DNA from: Calliopum simillimum
Taxonomy: Eukaryota; Arthropoda; Insecta; Diptera; Lauxaniidae
Length of the DNA: 64,000 bases
Assembly (NCBI GenBank): GCA_951812925.1
Contig: OX638371.1
Location: forward strand, 85,217,298 to 85,281,297
Direction: 5' to 3'
Part shown: one piece after another, positions 1 to 11,023 of the stretch
How the letters are laid out: every line of letters starts with the position of its first letter
Position numbering within the stretch: position 1 is the stretch's first letter
Program-made: the position numbers and the translations under genes
The notes under the pieces: generated by a model
The model's input: only the letters and a program-made list of their open reading frames with translations
Told to the model about the DNA's origin: nothing
Databases searched by the model: none

Positions 1-429
1 TATCTCAAAAACCTGACGTGATGGAGCAATTCTGCGACCAGATTCGGAATCAGCGCATCGAAAACCTACGGAAATATATAGTCCGGTTTCTGGGTATGTA
101 CTTTGATCAAATTTTGTCGGCCTGTGTTATTTTTGACTGCGGCACTCATTCATACCTGCTACGCAGTGTGCATGACACTGCAGTATTTCATTTGCGAGTG
201 AATGTTACAAATAGCGAATAGATGCATTCATGCAGGTGATTAGTGACCATAGTGCAACCCGTTAACAAACTAACTTATTTTTTTAAAAATACACATGCCT
301 GAAGTTCAATTTATAAACAAACCCCTATATAAACTGATGTGGGTGCTCATAGTGATTTCAGAAAAATACACCTTAAAAACAGCTTAAGTCGATCTTTCAT
401 CGAAGATTTTACTGCTCTAAATCAACTAA

Positions 430-602
430 ATCTATTTGCAAAACTTGAAAGCAAATATTTTTTAAATGATTTTTCACAAATTAAAATGATTTTTAATTTT
501 GCTTTTTTCACAAATTAAAATGATTTTTAATTTTGCTTTTTAAGACTGCTATTAAAAAGCAAAATTAAAAATCATTTTAATTTGTGAAAAATCATTTAAT
601 AT
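430..602. repeat. AT-rich palindrome with a tandem 34-bp repeat
   Basis: CACAAATTAAAATGATTTTT occurs twice in a row (477-540) and again inverted at 547-598, giving a near-perfect hairpin of about 50 bp per arm around 545. Rest of 1-860: no gene seen. Confidence 0.75.
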
Positions 603-859
603 TGAAAAGGTGAACCCGCATATTAATGTTAGAATTCTAACATTTACAATTATAACCTTGCGAGAGCAAGAATCTCACTAGCAGTGGACAAATAATCCAC
701 AACAGTGGGATATTAATTGTGAATTGTGGAAGATAGCATGTCTCAAAACCAAATTTGAGAGTGCATTCAACATAATAAACAATTAAGAAAATATTTCTAA
801 TGAACACAGCTGATAGCAACAAGTGTACTTACATAAATAACAACAACAACAGTGTTATT

Positions 860-1120
860 TATGTGAGGATCTTTGACGAGGTAGATCGTTCCGTAGTGGC
901 CTAAGTGGTAGAGGCCTGCTGCACTCTTTCATTAGAATGCAGAAGGCTGCAGGTTCGATTCTAGTAAGAAGCAAAGATTAACTAAAATAGGTCTGATGAG
1001 GCTATGTACATGTATATATATGCAAATATATATATGTGTATGTGGTAATAGCCGAAACATATGTCACCAATTTTCAAGTTAATATTTGTAGCGTCGGTTG
1101 TTGTTCATTGCAAATTTGAC
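860..1120 (+). mobile_element. tRNA-headed SINE with hammerhead ribozyme, copy 1
   Basis: Box A (TGGCCTAAGTGG, 897-908) and box B (GGTTCGATTC, 952-961) mark a tRNA-derived pol III promoter. The body holds a hammerhead motif (984-1074). Homology to copy 2 (27860-28130, minus) runs from the head (CTTTCATTAGAA before box B) to about 1120. It lies antisense in the last visible lqf intron. No clear A-tail or target duplication seen. Confidence 0.75.
984..1074 (+). ncRNA. type-I hammerhead ribozyme in SINE copy 1
   Basis: Core CTGATGA (993-999), stem II GGCTAT (1000-1005) / ATAGCC (1048-1053), GAAA (1054-1057), palindromic stem III ACAT/ATGT ending in GTC (cleavage after C1065). Stem I: AAAATAGGT (984-992) pairs with ACCAATTTT (1066-1074), 8 of 9 pairs. 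Stem II is extended by a long AT-rich hairpin. The very short stem III without loop is the dimer-active type known from retrotransposon hammerheads. Confidence 0.8.
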
Positions 1121-1410
1121 TGTACAAGTTCGTATTAATGGCAAATATTTTTTGTTTGTAACTGAAATTTTCTTTCGAAATTCAATATTCTGCATTAAGG
1201 GTTATTAACAGCCATATTACCTATTATCATAGCCTATAGGAAAAATATTCTTTAAACCTGCCTACCAGTATTATAAAATACACTGTGTACACGAAACTTT
1301 GAATGATTGATATTTGAAAGCTTTAGTCTTATTTAGAAGTTTTCTGATTTAATTAAGCTTTACTGCCACCATTAAGAAACTGTCAATAAACTTTAGTTTT
1401 AATAATTTAC

Positions 1411-1509
1411 CTGAGGTGGAGCTGTTACATTGTTAACTGGTGCCCAAGGATCTTGATTGATAGTCATAGTAAAAGGCTGCTGTTGTTTTAACTGATTGAT
1501 GGACGGTAC
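1411..1509 (-). CDS. lqf: lqf coding exon 7 (last one seen)
   Basis: Acceptor TTTGTATAG at 1510, donor CAG|GTAAAT at 1410. 33 codons including QDPWAPVNN. The intron that follows contains the hammerhead SINE and runs to or past the window edge. Confidence 0.9.
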
Positions 1510-4500
1510 CTATACAAATATGATAAATTAAAATCGTTATTGATAATATTTTTCGCACGGCTCTTTTTACTTACTGCTGGTTGTTGTTGTTGGAATAGAT
1601 TTGTTTTTGGTGGAATAACTGTATCGCTGAATGGATTGTATGCTGCATTGCCAACAGTAGATTGGGGCACAACTGGTTTAATTAAATTATCCAAGTTAAC
1701 TAGCGATGAATTTTCGCCTAAGAATGCTTGAGGATTTTTCAGTGGTTTTTTCGTTGTACCAGTTGATGAGCTTAGTGATAATGACAATGGGTCCATTTCT
1801 TCAAGTAATGATGCGGAAACTTTAAAAAAGCAAACAAATTAATAATTTTATAACAAAATAATTTCAATAATTTTCTTGAATACCATTGTTATTGTTGGAG
1901 CCACTCATCATATCGTAATCTAGTAAATTACCAGTCTTAGTTCGATTCGTTATAATGTCAAATTCATCCATGTCAGGAGAAGTTTTCTAAAATTTTAATT
2001 TTCATTAAAAAATTTATGTGAAAAAGTACTCATTAAATCAACTTTTAATGTCGATATTTACTTGAGTTACCGTTTTCCAAGGATCAACAGCGTTGGCTTT
2101 TGTGGCCCAAGGATCAGCAAGCGACGATAATTGCTGATCTGGAAGAATGGCAGCTGCTGACGTTACCTTTGCACTATCAGCCAGCCATGGGTCTAAAGTC
2201 GTATTATGTGCAGGCGGTGCAGCTAAAACTGGTGCAGTTGTAGTTTTTGTTATCCAAGGGTCAATGGTTCCAGTCGTATTGCCATTAATTGTACCATTTG
2301 AAAGTAAATTATTAGACTGTAACCAACCTTCATTGGACGAACCAGAGGCAACAGATGGTGATTGTGTACGCTGTGATATCCACGCATCATTACCGCCACC
2401 ACCACTACCAATAGCACCCAGTGGTGGAGCATTCATTTTCGGTTGCCATGGATCGATTGGAGGTGAAGACGTGCCTGACCATGGATCAGAAAGCTGAATG
2501 AAAAAATAGGGGAAATTTTAACAATAAACAAGTTCGAAAAAAAATAAATTCATTGGACGACGTTCGAATTTAAAAATAAGTGCTTCAACCAACCTGACTT
2601 GCAGCTCTGGCTGGCGTTCCCCAAGGTTCTGTAGAGCCGCCAGCGGCTCCCAGTGGCGAACTAGATATGCTTGTTGCGCCCAAAGAAATGTCCAGCAAAT
2701 CTAATAAATGGCTTTGGGGCTCTTCCTTTTTCGGTTGTACCCTAAAATTTCGTTCCCTTACATTAAAACAAATAGTGTAACATAATGGCTGACATTTGCA
2801 AAACTTACTTGAAGTCTTGTTCACTTTGACTTAAAGCCAATTGCAGGCGTACATCATCGCTTCGCCGTTTGGCTTCTTCCTGCTCTGCCTCTTCACGTGA
2901 CATAGCCATGGCCAATTGTAATTGCAATTCTTCCTCACCGGCTGTTTGAGGGCGTACCATTTCCAATTCCGATACTGGTTTAGGTTCCTCCTGCCAACCA
3001 GGTGGAGCGTCTCGATGCGTTGGACCCTCAATGTATCCATCACTACCAAAGCCACTGGCATGCTGAGCAAAGCGTTCTTTAGCGTTCAATGCTTTAACGC
3101 GTTCATTCTTAAGTCGTTCATCATCTTTAAGTAAATTAACCAATTGTTTTGCTTTCTCACGCACGTGATGACCCTGGTCTTTGTCCTCCTCAAAGTAGAC
3201 GAATTCACGCAACGTTTGTACTGCAAAGATATTTTCTTTGCATTGTTGAGCAACCTTTTCGGTACCGGTTTTAATTAAATATTCCAATAATATTAGTGCT
3301 TTATAAACATGACGCCAATTTTTTCCATGATCATTAAGTCGCTTCCATATCATTTGCATTATTTCGGAAAAGGCGACAACATTGTATGTAAGATCGGCAA
3401 TTTCTGCCATAATAGTTGCCGAGGGACCCCATGGATCATTTGAGGTTGCCTCGCGTACTTTGACCTTAAAAAATAAATAAGAAAAATGTTTATTTTCTTA
3501 ATGAATTAAAGACATCAAGTATACCTCAAAACTTAGCCCAACAAACAAAAACGTTTGGAAAATAACTTATTATACGCTTATTGAAGTAAACATTTCGTTT
3601 GGAAATTAATTTGCAAAATTTTTGGAAATGTTTGGAAATTACTAAAACTTTTGGAAACTAACATTTTCTAATTATTGACTTTAATCTTGCAAATCAATTG
3701 TAAAAATTCTAAAAAAAACAACATTTTCCAAACATTTGAAAATTGGTTATGGAAACATTTGGAAATCAACTTTTTCCAAGCGTTAAGTTGAAAAGGTTAT
3801 AAAATTGTTTGTTGGGAACATGTAAAAGCAAATTGCAGAATTTCGTGCATCGAAATCCTTTATACACGAATATTGCTATTTTAAGATTTTTTGCAAGCAA
3901 ATTTTTTATGAATAAGAGAAAATATTTCGAATATTTTTGTATAGAGTCCAACATTTAATTGAAGGCATTAAATGATTTTTAAAGCACCATCTGGTGAAAT
4001 ATTGTTTTTTTTTTAACAACGATCGCACGATCATATCATATTAGGTTAGGCATGCGCTTATTTTACGATTTTCTGATTTTCGTTCATGCCGCCCCCGAAA
4101 TCCTTCTAATGGTCATAAAAACAAATACTATGAAGTTTCACGGCGATCGGATAACGATAACCCGGCCCGCAAGAGAGGTCAAGGTCAAGTTGAGGTTTCA
4201 GGCAAAACATAATGAAAATTTTTTTTAAACTTAATTAAATTAGTCAAAGCATAACTTTATCTTATAGCAAATTTAAATACCTTTCCAACAAGCTATAATT
4301 GTTTAAAATCGGGTAATAAATACGATATATTGTTGTATTTTCTAAAAGTTGTCTTATGTCGGATTTTTTAACACTCAACAAATTACTAATTATTGACTAG
4401 AAGGAAAATTGTTGGCGTTAGATGATTGATATAACTAGAACTATAATTTAATTTACTTCCCTAATCCATCGACTTTGGTGGATATATTTGACTCTAAGAA

Positions 4501-5699
4501 TTTTTAATGCATTTTAATATGGGAGTATGTTAGAAAACAAGGTTTTTGGGGTGACTTACGACCGGTCCAAAGTCACCCCCAAAAAATTTTGTGTTGTTAG
4601 GCAGGCTCGAAATAAACCCAAGCTCAGGTCAAATTGACGCCCAAGACACTTGGTATGGTGAACTGTAATGAAAATAAAGTCAAGTCTTTTGCCATACTGA
4701 AGTTATTTTTTCCTTTTTATCTTTGTAAAATAAATGGCTACCCAGAAAGGATATTTGCTATTATTTATTTAGCGAAATTTTGCAAAAATTAAGCCACCGA
4801 AGCCCTTTAACAAATGAGGCATTTTTAAAATTACCTACTAAGAATTTCTTTCGTTTTTTAAATATTTTCAATCAAGTATTTCTTGTTTTCTAATTTTTAA
4901 TCGATTTTTAACTTGTCTTTGTGGATTTTTTAAGTTTTGCATAGCTCTTAATATTAGTATTGCTATTTGATGTAACTTATATTTCAATAAGTAAAACATA
5001 CCAAAGGCTCAAATCGCATTTATCAAAAATTTAAGTTTTTTTTTGAATCTCGTCCTTGAAAACATTCCATTGCCTAGGCCGATTGCCTGTATAAATATGC
5101 CAAAATGTTAAGAGAACTTAAGTTTCCAAAACCTGATACCCTGATTTTGCATTGTTTAAGGTATAGCATGTAAAATCAATGAATGAAATTTTTCGGTTAA
5201 AGTCACCACACTTTAACCCACTTACAAAAATATTATTTTAAAATATTTGTAATTACTTCGTAAAAATTTTATTTCATGACATTAAAGCTGAAACCCCCAC
5301 AAAAAATTTAGAGTAACAATACCAATAATTTTATTAAAATTGTTGAAATTATAAGCTCCTAAACTTGGAAATTCTGTTTTTTTGTATCAAAGTTATCCCT
5401 GCTTACGGTACTATTGTGTGCAAATAAAAGTTATTTTGGGCATTCATGTAAATACCTCGAAAACCTCGTAAACTCGTAATAGTTAGTTGTCAAAATTCAT
5501 ATGAATTTTGAATGTTTCACGAGTTACGAGGTTTTCGAGGCATTAACACGTTTTAAGGAATACCCTCATTATTTTAATACCACATTTTGGACTACTGAAT
5601 TATAAAAACAAAAACATATATCATTTTTACCTGAGCATCTGAATAGTTGTGCGCTAAGTTCTTGATGTTCCTGCGAAGGCCGGCGACATTGACTTGCAT
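1411..5699 (-). CDS. lqf: liquid facets (epsin), seven coding exons, 3' end outside window
   Basis: Epsin is an endocytic adaptor that binds PIP2 membranes, ubiquitinated cargo, clathrin and AP-2; in flies it is required for Notch-ligand endocytosis and is the target of the deubiquitinase Fat facets. Exons, joined in this order: 5699-5631, 3464-2809, 2741-2594, 2493-2062, 1986-1884, 1819-1575, 1509-1411. All junctions have GT/AG and matching phases (0,2,0,0,1,0), giving 584 codons. Layout: ENTH domain about residues 1-150, two UIMs about 199-240, clathrin boxes (LLDLLD, LVNLD), DPW motifs (seven) in 290-580, NPF in exon 6. The N terminus MQVNVAGLRRNIKNLAHNYS is the fly epsin start. Fly epsin normally ends with further NPF motifs; I find no NPF-coding stretch in 1-1410, so the last exon is probably left of the window. 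If the last intron is retained, the frame ends after Val-Asn-Tyr. Confidence 0.96.
1575..1819 (-). CDS. lqf: lqf coding exon 6 (clathrin box, NPF motif)
   Basis: Acceptor TTTTTTAAAG at 1820, donor GCA|GTAAGT at 1574. Contains LVNLDN (clathrin-box-like), Asn-Pro-Phe (EH-domain binding) and a Gln-rich end. Phase 1 in, phase 0 out. Confidence 0.93.
1884..1986 (-). CDS. lqf: lqf coding exon 5
   Basis: Acceptor AAATTTTAG at 1987, donor ATG|GTATTC at 1883. Encodes KTSPDMDEFDIITNRTKTGN and LLDYDMMSGS; acidic-aromatic stretch typical of the epsin tail. Phase 0 in, phase 1 out; the donor is weak but the phase matches the next exon. Confidence 0.88.
2062..2493 (-). CDS. lqf: lqf coding exon 4 (DPW-rich, AP-2 binding)
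   Basis: Acceptor TTCATTCAG at 2494; donor CAA|GTAAAT at 2061. 144 codons with six Asp-Pro-Trp motifs spaced through Ser/Thr/Ala-rich disordered sequence; DPW motifs bind the AP-2 alpha appendage. Two overlapping frames here stay open by chance and are ignored. Confidence 0.94.
2594..2741 (-). CDS. lqf: lqf coding exon 3 (clathrin box)
   Basis: Acceptor ATTTTAG at 2742, donor CAG|GTTGGT at 2593. Encodes PKKEEPQSHLLDLLDISLG, containing a clathrin-box-like LLDLLD, then a Gly/Ser-rich linker with Glu-Pro-Trp. Phase 2 in, phase 0 out. 67-bp intron upstream. Confidence 0.94.
2809..3464 (-). CDS. lqf: lqf coding exon 2 (ENTH domain and both UIMs)
   Basis: Acceptor TTTTTTAAG precedes Val-Lys-Val-Arg-Glu-Ala; the exon holds most of the ENTH helices (NDPWGPSATIMAEIADLTYN, the KNWRHVYKALILLEYL helix) and ends after two ubiquitin-interacting motifs (ELQLQLAMAMS and DVRLQLALSQSE). 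Donor CAA|GTAAGT at 2808; phase 2. The preceding intron (3465-5630) is 2.2 kb, the longest in the coding part. Confidence 0.96.
3465..5630. other. lqf intron, no coding sequence seen
   Basis: Between lqf exons 1 and 2. Contains scattered TTTGGAAA units (3545-3780) and a short palindrome around 5460-5545 (cctcgaaaacctcgtaa / ttacgaggttttcgagg). Nothing coding. Confidence 0.7.
5631..5699 (-). CDS. lqf: lqf coding exon 1 (N terminus, residues 1-23)
   Basis: ATG at 5699-5697 opens a frame of 23 codons ending in Asp-Ala-Gln, followed by donor GTAAAA at 5630. This is the PIP2-binding amphipathic helix 0 and start of the ENTH domain. A possible 3' splice site (TTTTAAAG) lies about 20 bp upstream, so the 5' UTR probably continues in an upstream exon. 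Confidence 0.93.
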
Positions 5700-7140
5700 A
5701 TCGTCCTTTTGTTTTTTCACTTTAAAATGTTCAAATATTGTTAGTAAATATGAAAAGATATTTTTAATTCAAAATTTTTTATCGAAAGCTTTTTTGGAAA
5801 CATCGAATTTCAGCTGATTTGATTAATAAATATTTTACTAATTTACAGATGGAGGTACCATCTGTAAATTATTTTTTGATAATTATTTTGAGATTATTTT
5901 TAGATTTTAATTTAAGTTGACGGTATAAAGCGTTTTTTAAAATTACAAATTTACATTATTTTTACTAAATCGTTATTAATTTCTATATAAATGGGATTAA
6001 TACAGCACATTCGAAATTGCTACTGGTTTACTTTCGCTTTAAGTCATAAATCAAATCAGCTGAAATTCTTTGTTTTTTTTTATCACAAAGATTTACCATA
6101 GGTTAATTACATTCATTAGTAAAAATTATTTTTATGGTACAAAAATTTCATTATAATACATCTATTTAACGCATTTCAGTAACCATTTTGTTAATCATTC
6201 AGGTGAATATGAAAATTAAATATGTTTTCAACATAAGAGTAGATTAGCCGATTAGAACAAAAATGTATTTTTTTTCTTTTTTCAACGAGTTTAAACTCAA
6301 ATACACTATATAATAATAATATGCAGTCGTGGTGTATAATATGCAGTTCAGCTTGAAAAATGTTGATGATCATATTATCAGTGACGATTATAAATGACGT
6401 AAATGATTTAGAAGAGCGCGCATGTGCAATGATGTTAAAAAAAGTAATACATATAAAGAAAAATAATTATTAAAACATATTGTTGGTGCATATGCGTTGC
6501 ATGACAAAAAATTTAATTAATAACATATTATAGACAGAAATAAAAACAAATAAACTTTTGAAAAAACAATGATTTTGTAGTTATTATGTTTATAATAAAT
6601 AGTAGTATGCAAATAATATCATTGACAAAGTTTTGAATAATGTGTTCTACAGAGAAGTGGGTGTAAATAATGTAAATATAATTTAAACAATTTTTTTTTT
6701 AACAAATAACGATTGGACTTACTTTTCACGTTTGTTTTAATGTTATCGTTTCAAATTTCAATATAAAGTTTTATTTGATTTAGTGGTTGGCTATTATGTG
6801 CTCCAAAAGCAAGCTATGAGAGTAATATACGAGATAATGAAATTTTATAAACATTAATTTCCTTGAAAATTTTATAGGAATATAGATTCTGTGGCAGTTA
6901 AAAATAACAGCTAAAGTCGATCTTTGATTACGAAACAAAACAAATTTATATTGCCGCGCCATGTGACCAAAAACGACTTGGCTGTTACTCCTTATTGCCA
7001 CAGGATTGTTAACATATGCGTAAATTTCAATATATAATTTATAATATAAAAAAAAGCGGAATACAAAACGAAAAATAAGTGCTAAAATTATGAAAAAACC
7101 TAAAATTGGGTTGGGGAAAGGATTCCTTACATTTTAAAAC

Positions 7141-7760
7141 AAAGTAATATTTATAGTTATCTGTATATTAATACGCATCTATATATTAATACGCAAGACA
7201 AAAATTTGTCCAACATTTTTTACTATGTTAGAAATGCACTTCAACTTTGAAAATTACACACCATTAGAAAAGTTTGTGTGTGTAGATGTGTACAAAGCTA
7301 AAATTATTTTAATATTTTGCAGTTGAGCCAGGTAAAATTAAGTACAAATTTTTCAATATTTTCAAAAAGTTTAAAGCACAAAGAGAATGACGAAAAACCA
7401 AAGCACTGAAACATGTTATCTCATCAGGGATGACAAATGTGCTTTTCTATTTTGTACCAAATAGCAAAAAAAGTACTAAAAGTTCCCAAAAAGTACCAAA
7501 ACTTCAACAGATCGAAGTTTTGCATTAAAATATAGTTTTATGGAAAGAAAAACATTTTTGTTTTGTTATTTACGTTTCACATTTGACATTACCGCAGGGA
7601 TGTTACAGGAGCTTTTCTTTTTTGTAACAAATAGCAAAAGAAGAACTAAAAGTTGCCAATAAGTACTAAAATTATATAATACATTTATTGTCGAATTTTG
7701 ACCATTGGGCGATTCTAGTTTCAGTTATTTGCGAAAAATTCTGGAAATATTTGTAATGCA
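7141..7760. repeat. dispersed repeat C, copy 1
   Basis: Shares a colinear order of diverged blocks with 20172-20600 (TATTAATACGCAAG, CCATTAGAAA, GAGCCAGG, ATTTTTCAATATT, GGGATGA, AAAAAGTACTAA, ACATTTATTGTCGAATTTTG). Unclassified; the 7430-7520 part recurs at 7590-7700. Confidence 0.6.
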
Positions 7761-7959
7761 AAAAAAAATCGATCAATCAGTTTAGTCGAAATTGCACACA
7801 CAGTTTTAACTGGTTAAAGACCTATAGTCTTAACCTATATTTTGCTCAGCGGCACTTTTTCTACGTAGAGAAGTTCTGATAGCATTTTTGTGTTTACAAT
7901 TTTTATGCAAAATTTTTTTTTTATCAAAAAAAATTTCATACAAAAAAAGATATCTGATT

Positions 7960-8545
7960 GAAGTTCTGGCTAGGGCTCGAAGGATTCTATAGAAAATCCT
8001 TGTACCACTTTTCTAAAATATATGTTCTTTTCATGTTAACCGCTAAATGAGGTTCCATCGGTCATTCAGGAAAATAAAAATTATAGTAGAGAAGTTCAGA
8101 TCGGAGTTCTGAGTAGCGCTCGAAAAGTTCTAAACAAATCGTAATAGCATTTTTTATAATATTCGTACTTTTAAATCTGATCTATTGATTAGATCGTTTC
8201 AAATTATTTATTTTAGCTTACTTGTATACAAATTCAAACTCTAGAGCTTTCTTAAGAAGTCTTCGGGTGCCACCCAAAACTCCAATCAAAACTAATTTTT
8301 CTGATTTTTCGATTAAAATGAAAAGTACGAATATTTTAGAAGAAACTTACTTCAGAGCTCTTCGAGCGCTACTCAGGACTCCAATCAAAATTCCTTCTCG
8401 AATTTTTTTTTTTTTTTTTTTTTTTTGATTGACCGATTGAACCTTATTTAGCGATTAACATGAAAAGAACAAATATTTTGGAAAAATGTTACAAGGATTT
8501 TATGTAGAATTCTTCTGTAAGAAATTTTTTATAAAAAAAAAAAAA
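7960..8545. repeat. imperfect inverted repeat
   Basis: Blocks with the motif GAGTAGCGCTCGAA(A/G)AG (8108-8126) recur inverted as CTCTTCGAGCGCTACTC (8358-8374); flanking blocks ATGTTCTTTTCATGTTAACC (8022) and its inverse near 8450-8480 also pair. Older foldback element with several arm duplications. Confidence 0.55.
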
Positions 8546-10189
8546 ATGTCTAGGAAACAAGGACTAATATTTTAAATTTTGCTTTTTTATTCAAAAACGA
8601 ATGATCATAAAGTTTTTCTTGACACTTGATCGAAGTTATGAGTCACTGTATGTATAATAGCGAGTTTATCTTGATATGAAAAATTATTTTGCCAAGAGTG
8701 TGATAACCATTTTTTTTTTTTTAATTTGTAAATTTTTGTGATAACATACTCACGGCATTTAAAATTTTTAAGCGGAAATCCCTTGCGGCCTTTTTTTAAT
8801 TATTTGATAAAAATAACCTTTTAATGAGTATCAATACACTAGCAAATAGAGAGCAGCAAGTGTATTTTGTTGCAAATTCGCGTAAGGACTGAGGTCATGC
8901 AACGTTCTTTGCCATTATCGGACGTATGAGAAAACCTCCATGTAATAGTGTGTAGTGCAATAGTCCAATAAAACTGCCAGTAGAAAGAAAAGTGAGGAAT
9001 GACATTTTTGCACCTCACGGGAAAAAAAGCAAACGTAAAATAATTCAATTTGTTGAAGTGCATAAGAATTGTTAAAGGGAAGCCCCAAGAATGCCTGCAT
9101 AGAGTGGTAAATTTATAGGAAAAAAAAAATAAACGTCTGCAAGGACGTTCAACGGTGCGACTGTGTGTTGTATGAAAAACTTACGTTTAATTTATACTTT
9201 GAGTTAAAAATAAATCTTTAAAAATAATGCTTTATTGACTAGACCATAACGAATTAACTAGAGACATTTAGTTTTTACTTTGTGCAATTAAAGTCAATTC
9301 ATTGCTATAATGCTACCCTGACAATGCTGTAAAAAAAATTTAAACAACAAATCAATTTTAAAGGTTGATGTAATAGTTGAAAATGTAATCTAAGCAAATG
9401 GCTTAAAATTCCAAGCATTGCATTTGTACCAGTAAGGGTGGTACAACCTATTCTTAAGCGTAGCGGAAATATAAACTATGGCACTGTAAATCGAAGATAA
9501 AGCCGGTAACCGAGTTCACAGCTCATACTCATTGCTAAAGGACATGTTGAAACTTTAAACTTTTCAAATAAAAGTTTGAAAAAATCATTAAAAATAAAAC
9601 TTTTATTTATTGAGTCAACAAAAAACTTTTATGTTTAAAAGTTTATGTTTAAAAGTTTATGTTTTGAGTCTTTTCAAAAAGGTTTTTCAGAATCATTTTT
9701 ATGAAAACTTGTAAGGATAAAAGTTTTTCAGAAAAACATAAGTTTTTTATGAAAGTTTTCCCAAAAAAAACTTTTTATATATGCATAGAATTTACAATGA
9801 GTAGACTTTTCGATCAGACTGAAGAAAAAAATTAAACAAACGCATGTATAAATTTTAAGAATGCTTAAGTTCATTATATTTTTATTAAATTTGAAAACAA
9901 GAAACATGTTTTGAACAAAAAAAAGTCTAAGCACTGCAGCTTTTTCCTCGTCCAATATACTACTGTTTTTTCTTATAACCACTCCAAGGACATTATATCC
10001 CAAAAATTCAAATCAAAAACATCTATTGGGAGTATACACCGGATGCGTCTCTAGCGGCAAAAATTTGAATTTAGAGACGGTCAAACATTTTACTTAAATT
10101 AAGTTTTTAAGGTGAACCTATCACTAATATTGTATACCCCAGTTTTTTTTCGGGTCGAAAGGGTTAAAACAGTTTGTTACCTGTTGGCC

Positions 10190-10530
10190 TTACTTTCTAC
10201 CAATATCTGACAAATATTTGATTTTACATTGCATCAAACTACTTGAACTTCGTTCCATAAATCGACCATACGTACACTTTTATTTACTACACTTTCCACT
10301 GATCGTTTTAAGTGAATCCATAGGTGTTCGATGGAGTTTAAGTCTGGGGACTGTGGTGGCCAATCAAGAACTGTAAAACTGGATTAAGCTTTTCTGGACG
10401 TATGTTTGAAAGGTCATATCTAAAATCTGTTTGCCCCATTTTTTAAAGCTTCTCTTTAATCCTAACTCTATTATGTGCACATATTGGACTGCGTCGAGTC
10501 GTCCTTGAATCCCCGTAACATTTCCACTGA
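10190..10530 (-). pseudogene. Tc1-like transposase remnant
   Basis: Minus strand near 10325-10370 encodes WPPQSPDLNSIEHLW, the Tc1-family motif around the second catalytic Asp (PDLN) and third (E) residue. Surrounding frames are broken by stops and shifts. No terminal repeats found. Confidence 0.75.
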
Positions 10531-11023
10531 AAAAAATCGACCGCTAGTTTTCTTGTTAACTATTTTACGTGAAATGCAAAGTCAATAAATTGATCTTTGC
10601 TTCAAATATTTCCACAATCAAAGGGTACTTACTACTCACACAAAATTTCCTCGAAAAAGAGGAAAACATAATTTTTATTGGAAGCTTAACTAAAGGTCAT
10701 AGGTAAAACGTTTATAGCATTCAAAACACTTTTTTGACTCAGGTGTGATCAAAAAGTTTATCACAGCTTTTCAAAAAAATATTTTTTTGCATTTTTGAGT
10801 AAGTTTACCTCTATGCGAAAAAACTTAAAAAACTTTGTCATGCATGCTCAGCACAAAATCTTAAAAGTTTTAAAGTTTTCCATATTTTAACAACTTTACA
10901 GCTCACTTTTTAGGAATTTAAGCTTAAGCTTTTATTGTTTTCCTAACAAAAAGTTAAACACAATATAAACGAATAAAAAACAAACCAATTCAGAGCTAAA
11001 GATAACTTATCATATCACAGATA

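Larger units (their letters stand above)
5700..10180. other. non-coding region upstream of lqf coding start
   Basis: Probably 5' UTR intron of lqf. Holds dispersed repeat C (7141-7760), an inverted repeat (7960-8545), poly-T runs, and a 14-bp ATGTTTAAAAGTTT unit repeated three times near 9630-9662. No gene seen. Confidence 0.5.

Noticed and set aside
880..975. Possible functional tRNA gene (boxes A and B present)
   Set aside because: No acceptor stem or cloverleaf can be closed, and the sequence continues into a repeated body; it is a tRNA-derived SINE head.
2147..2497. 116-codon plus-strand frame opposite lqf exon 4
   Set aside because: Antisense shadow of the DPW-rich exon; no motif and no start context.
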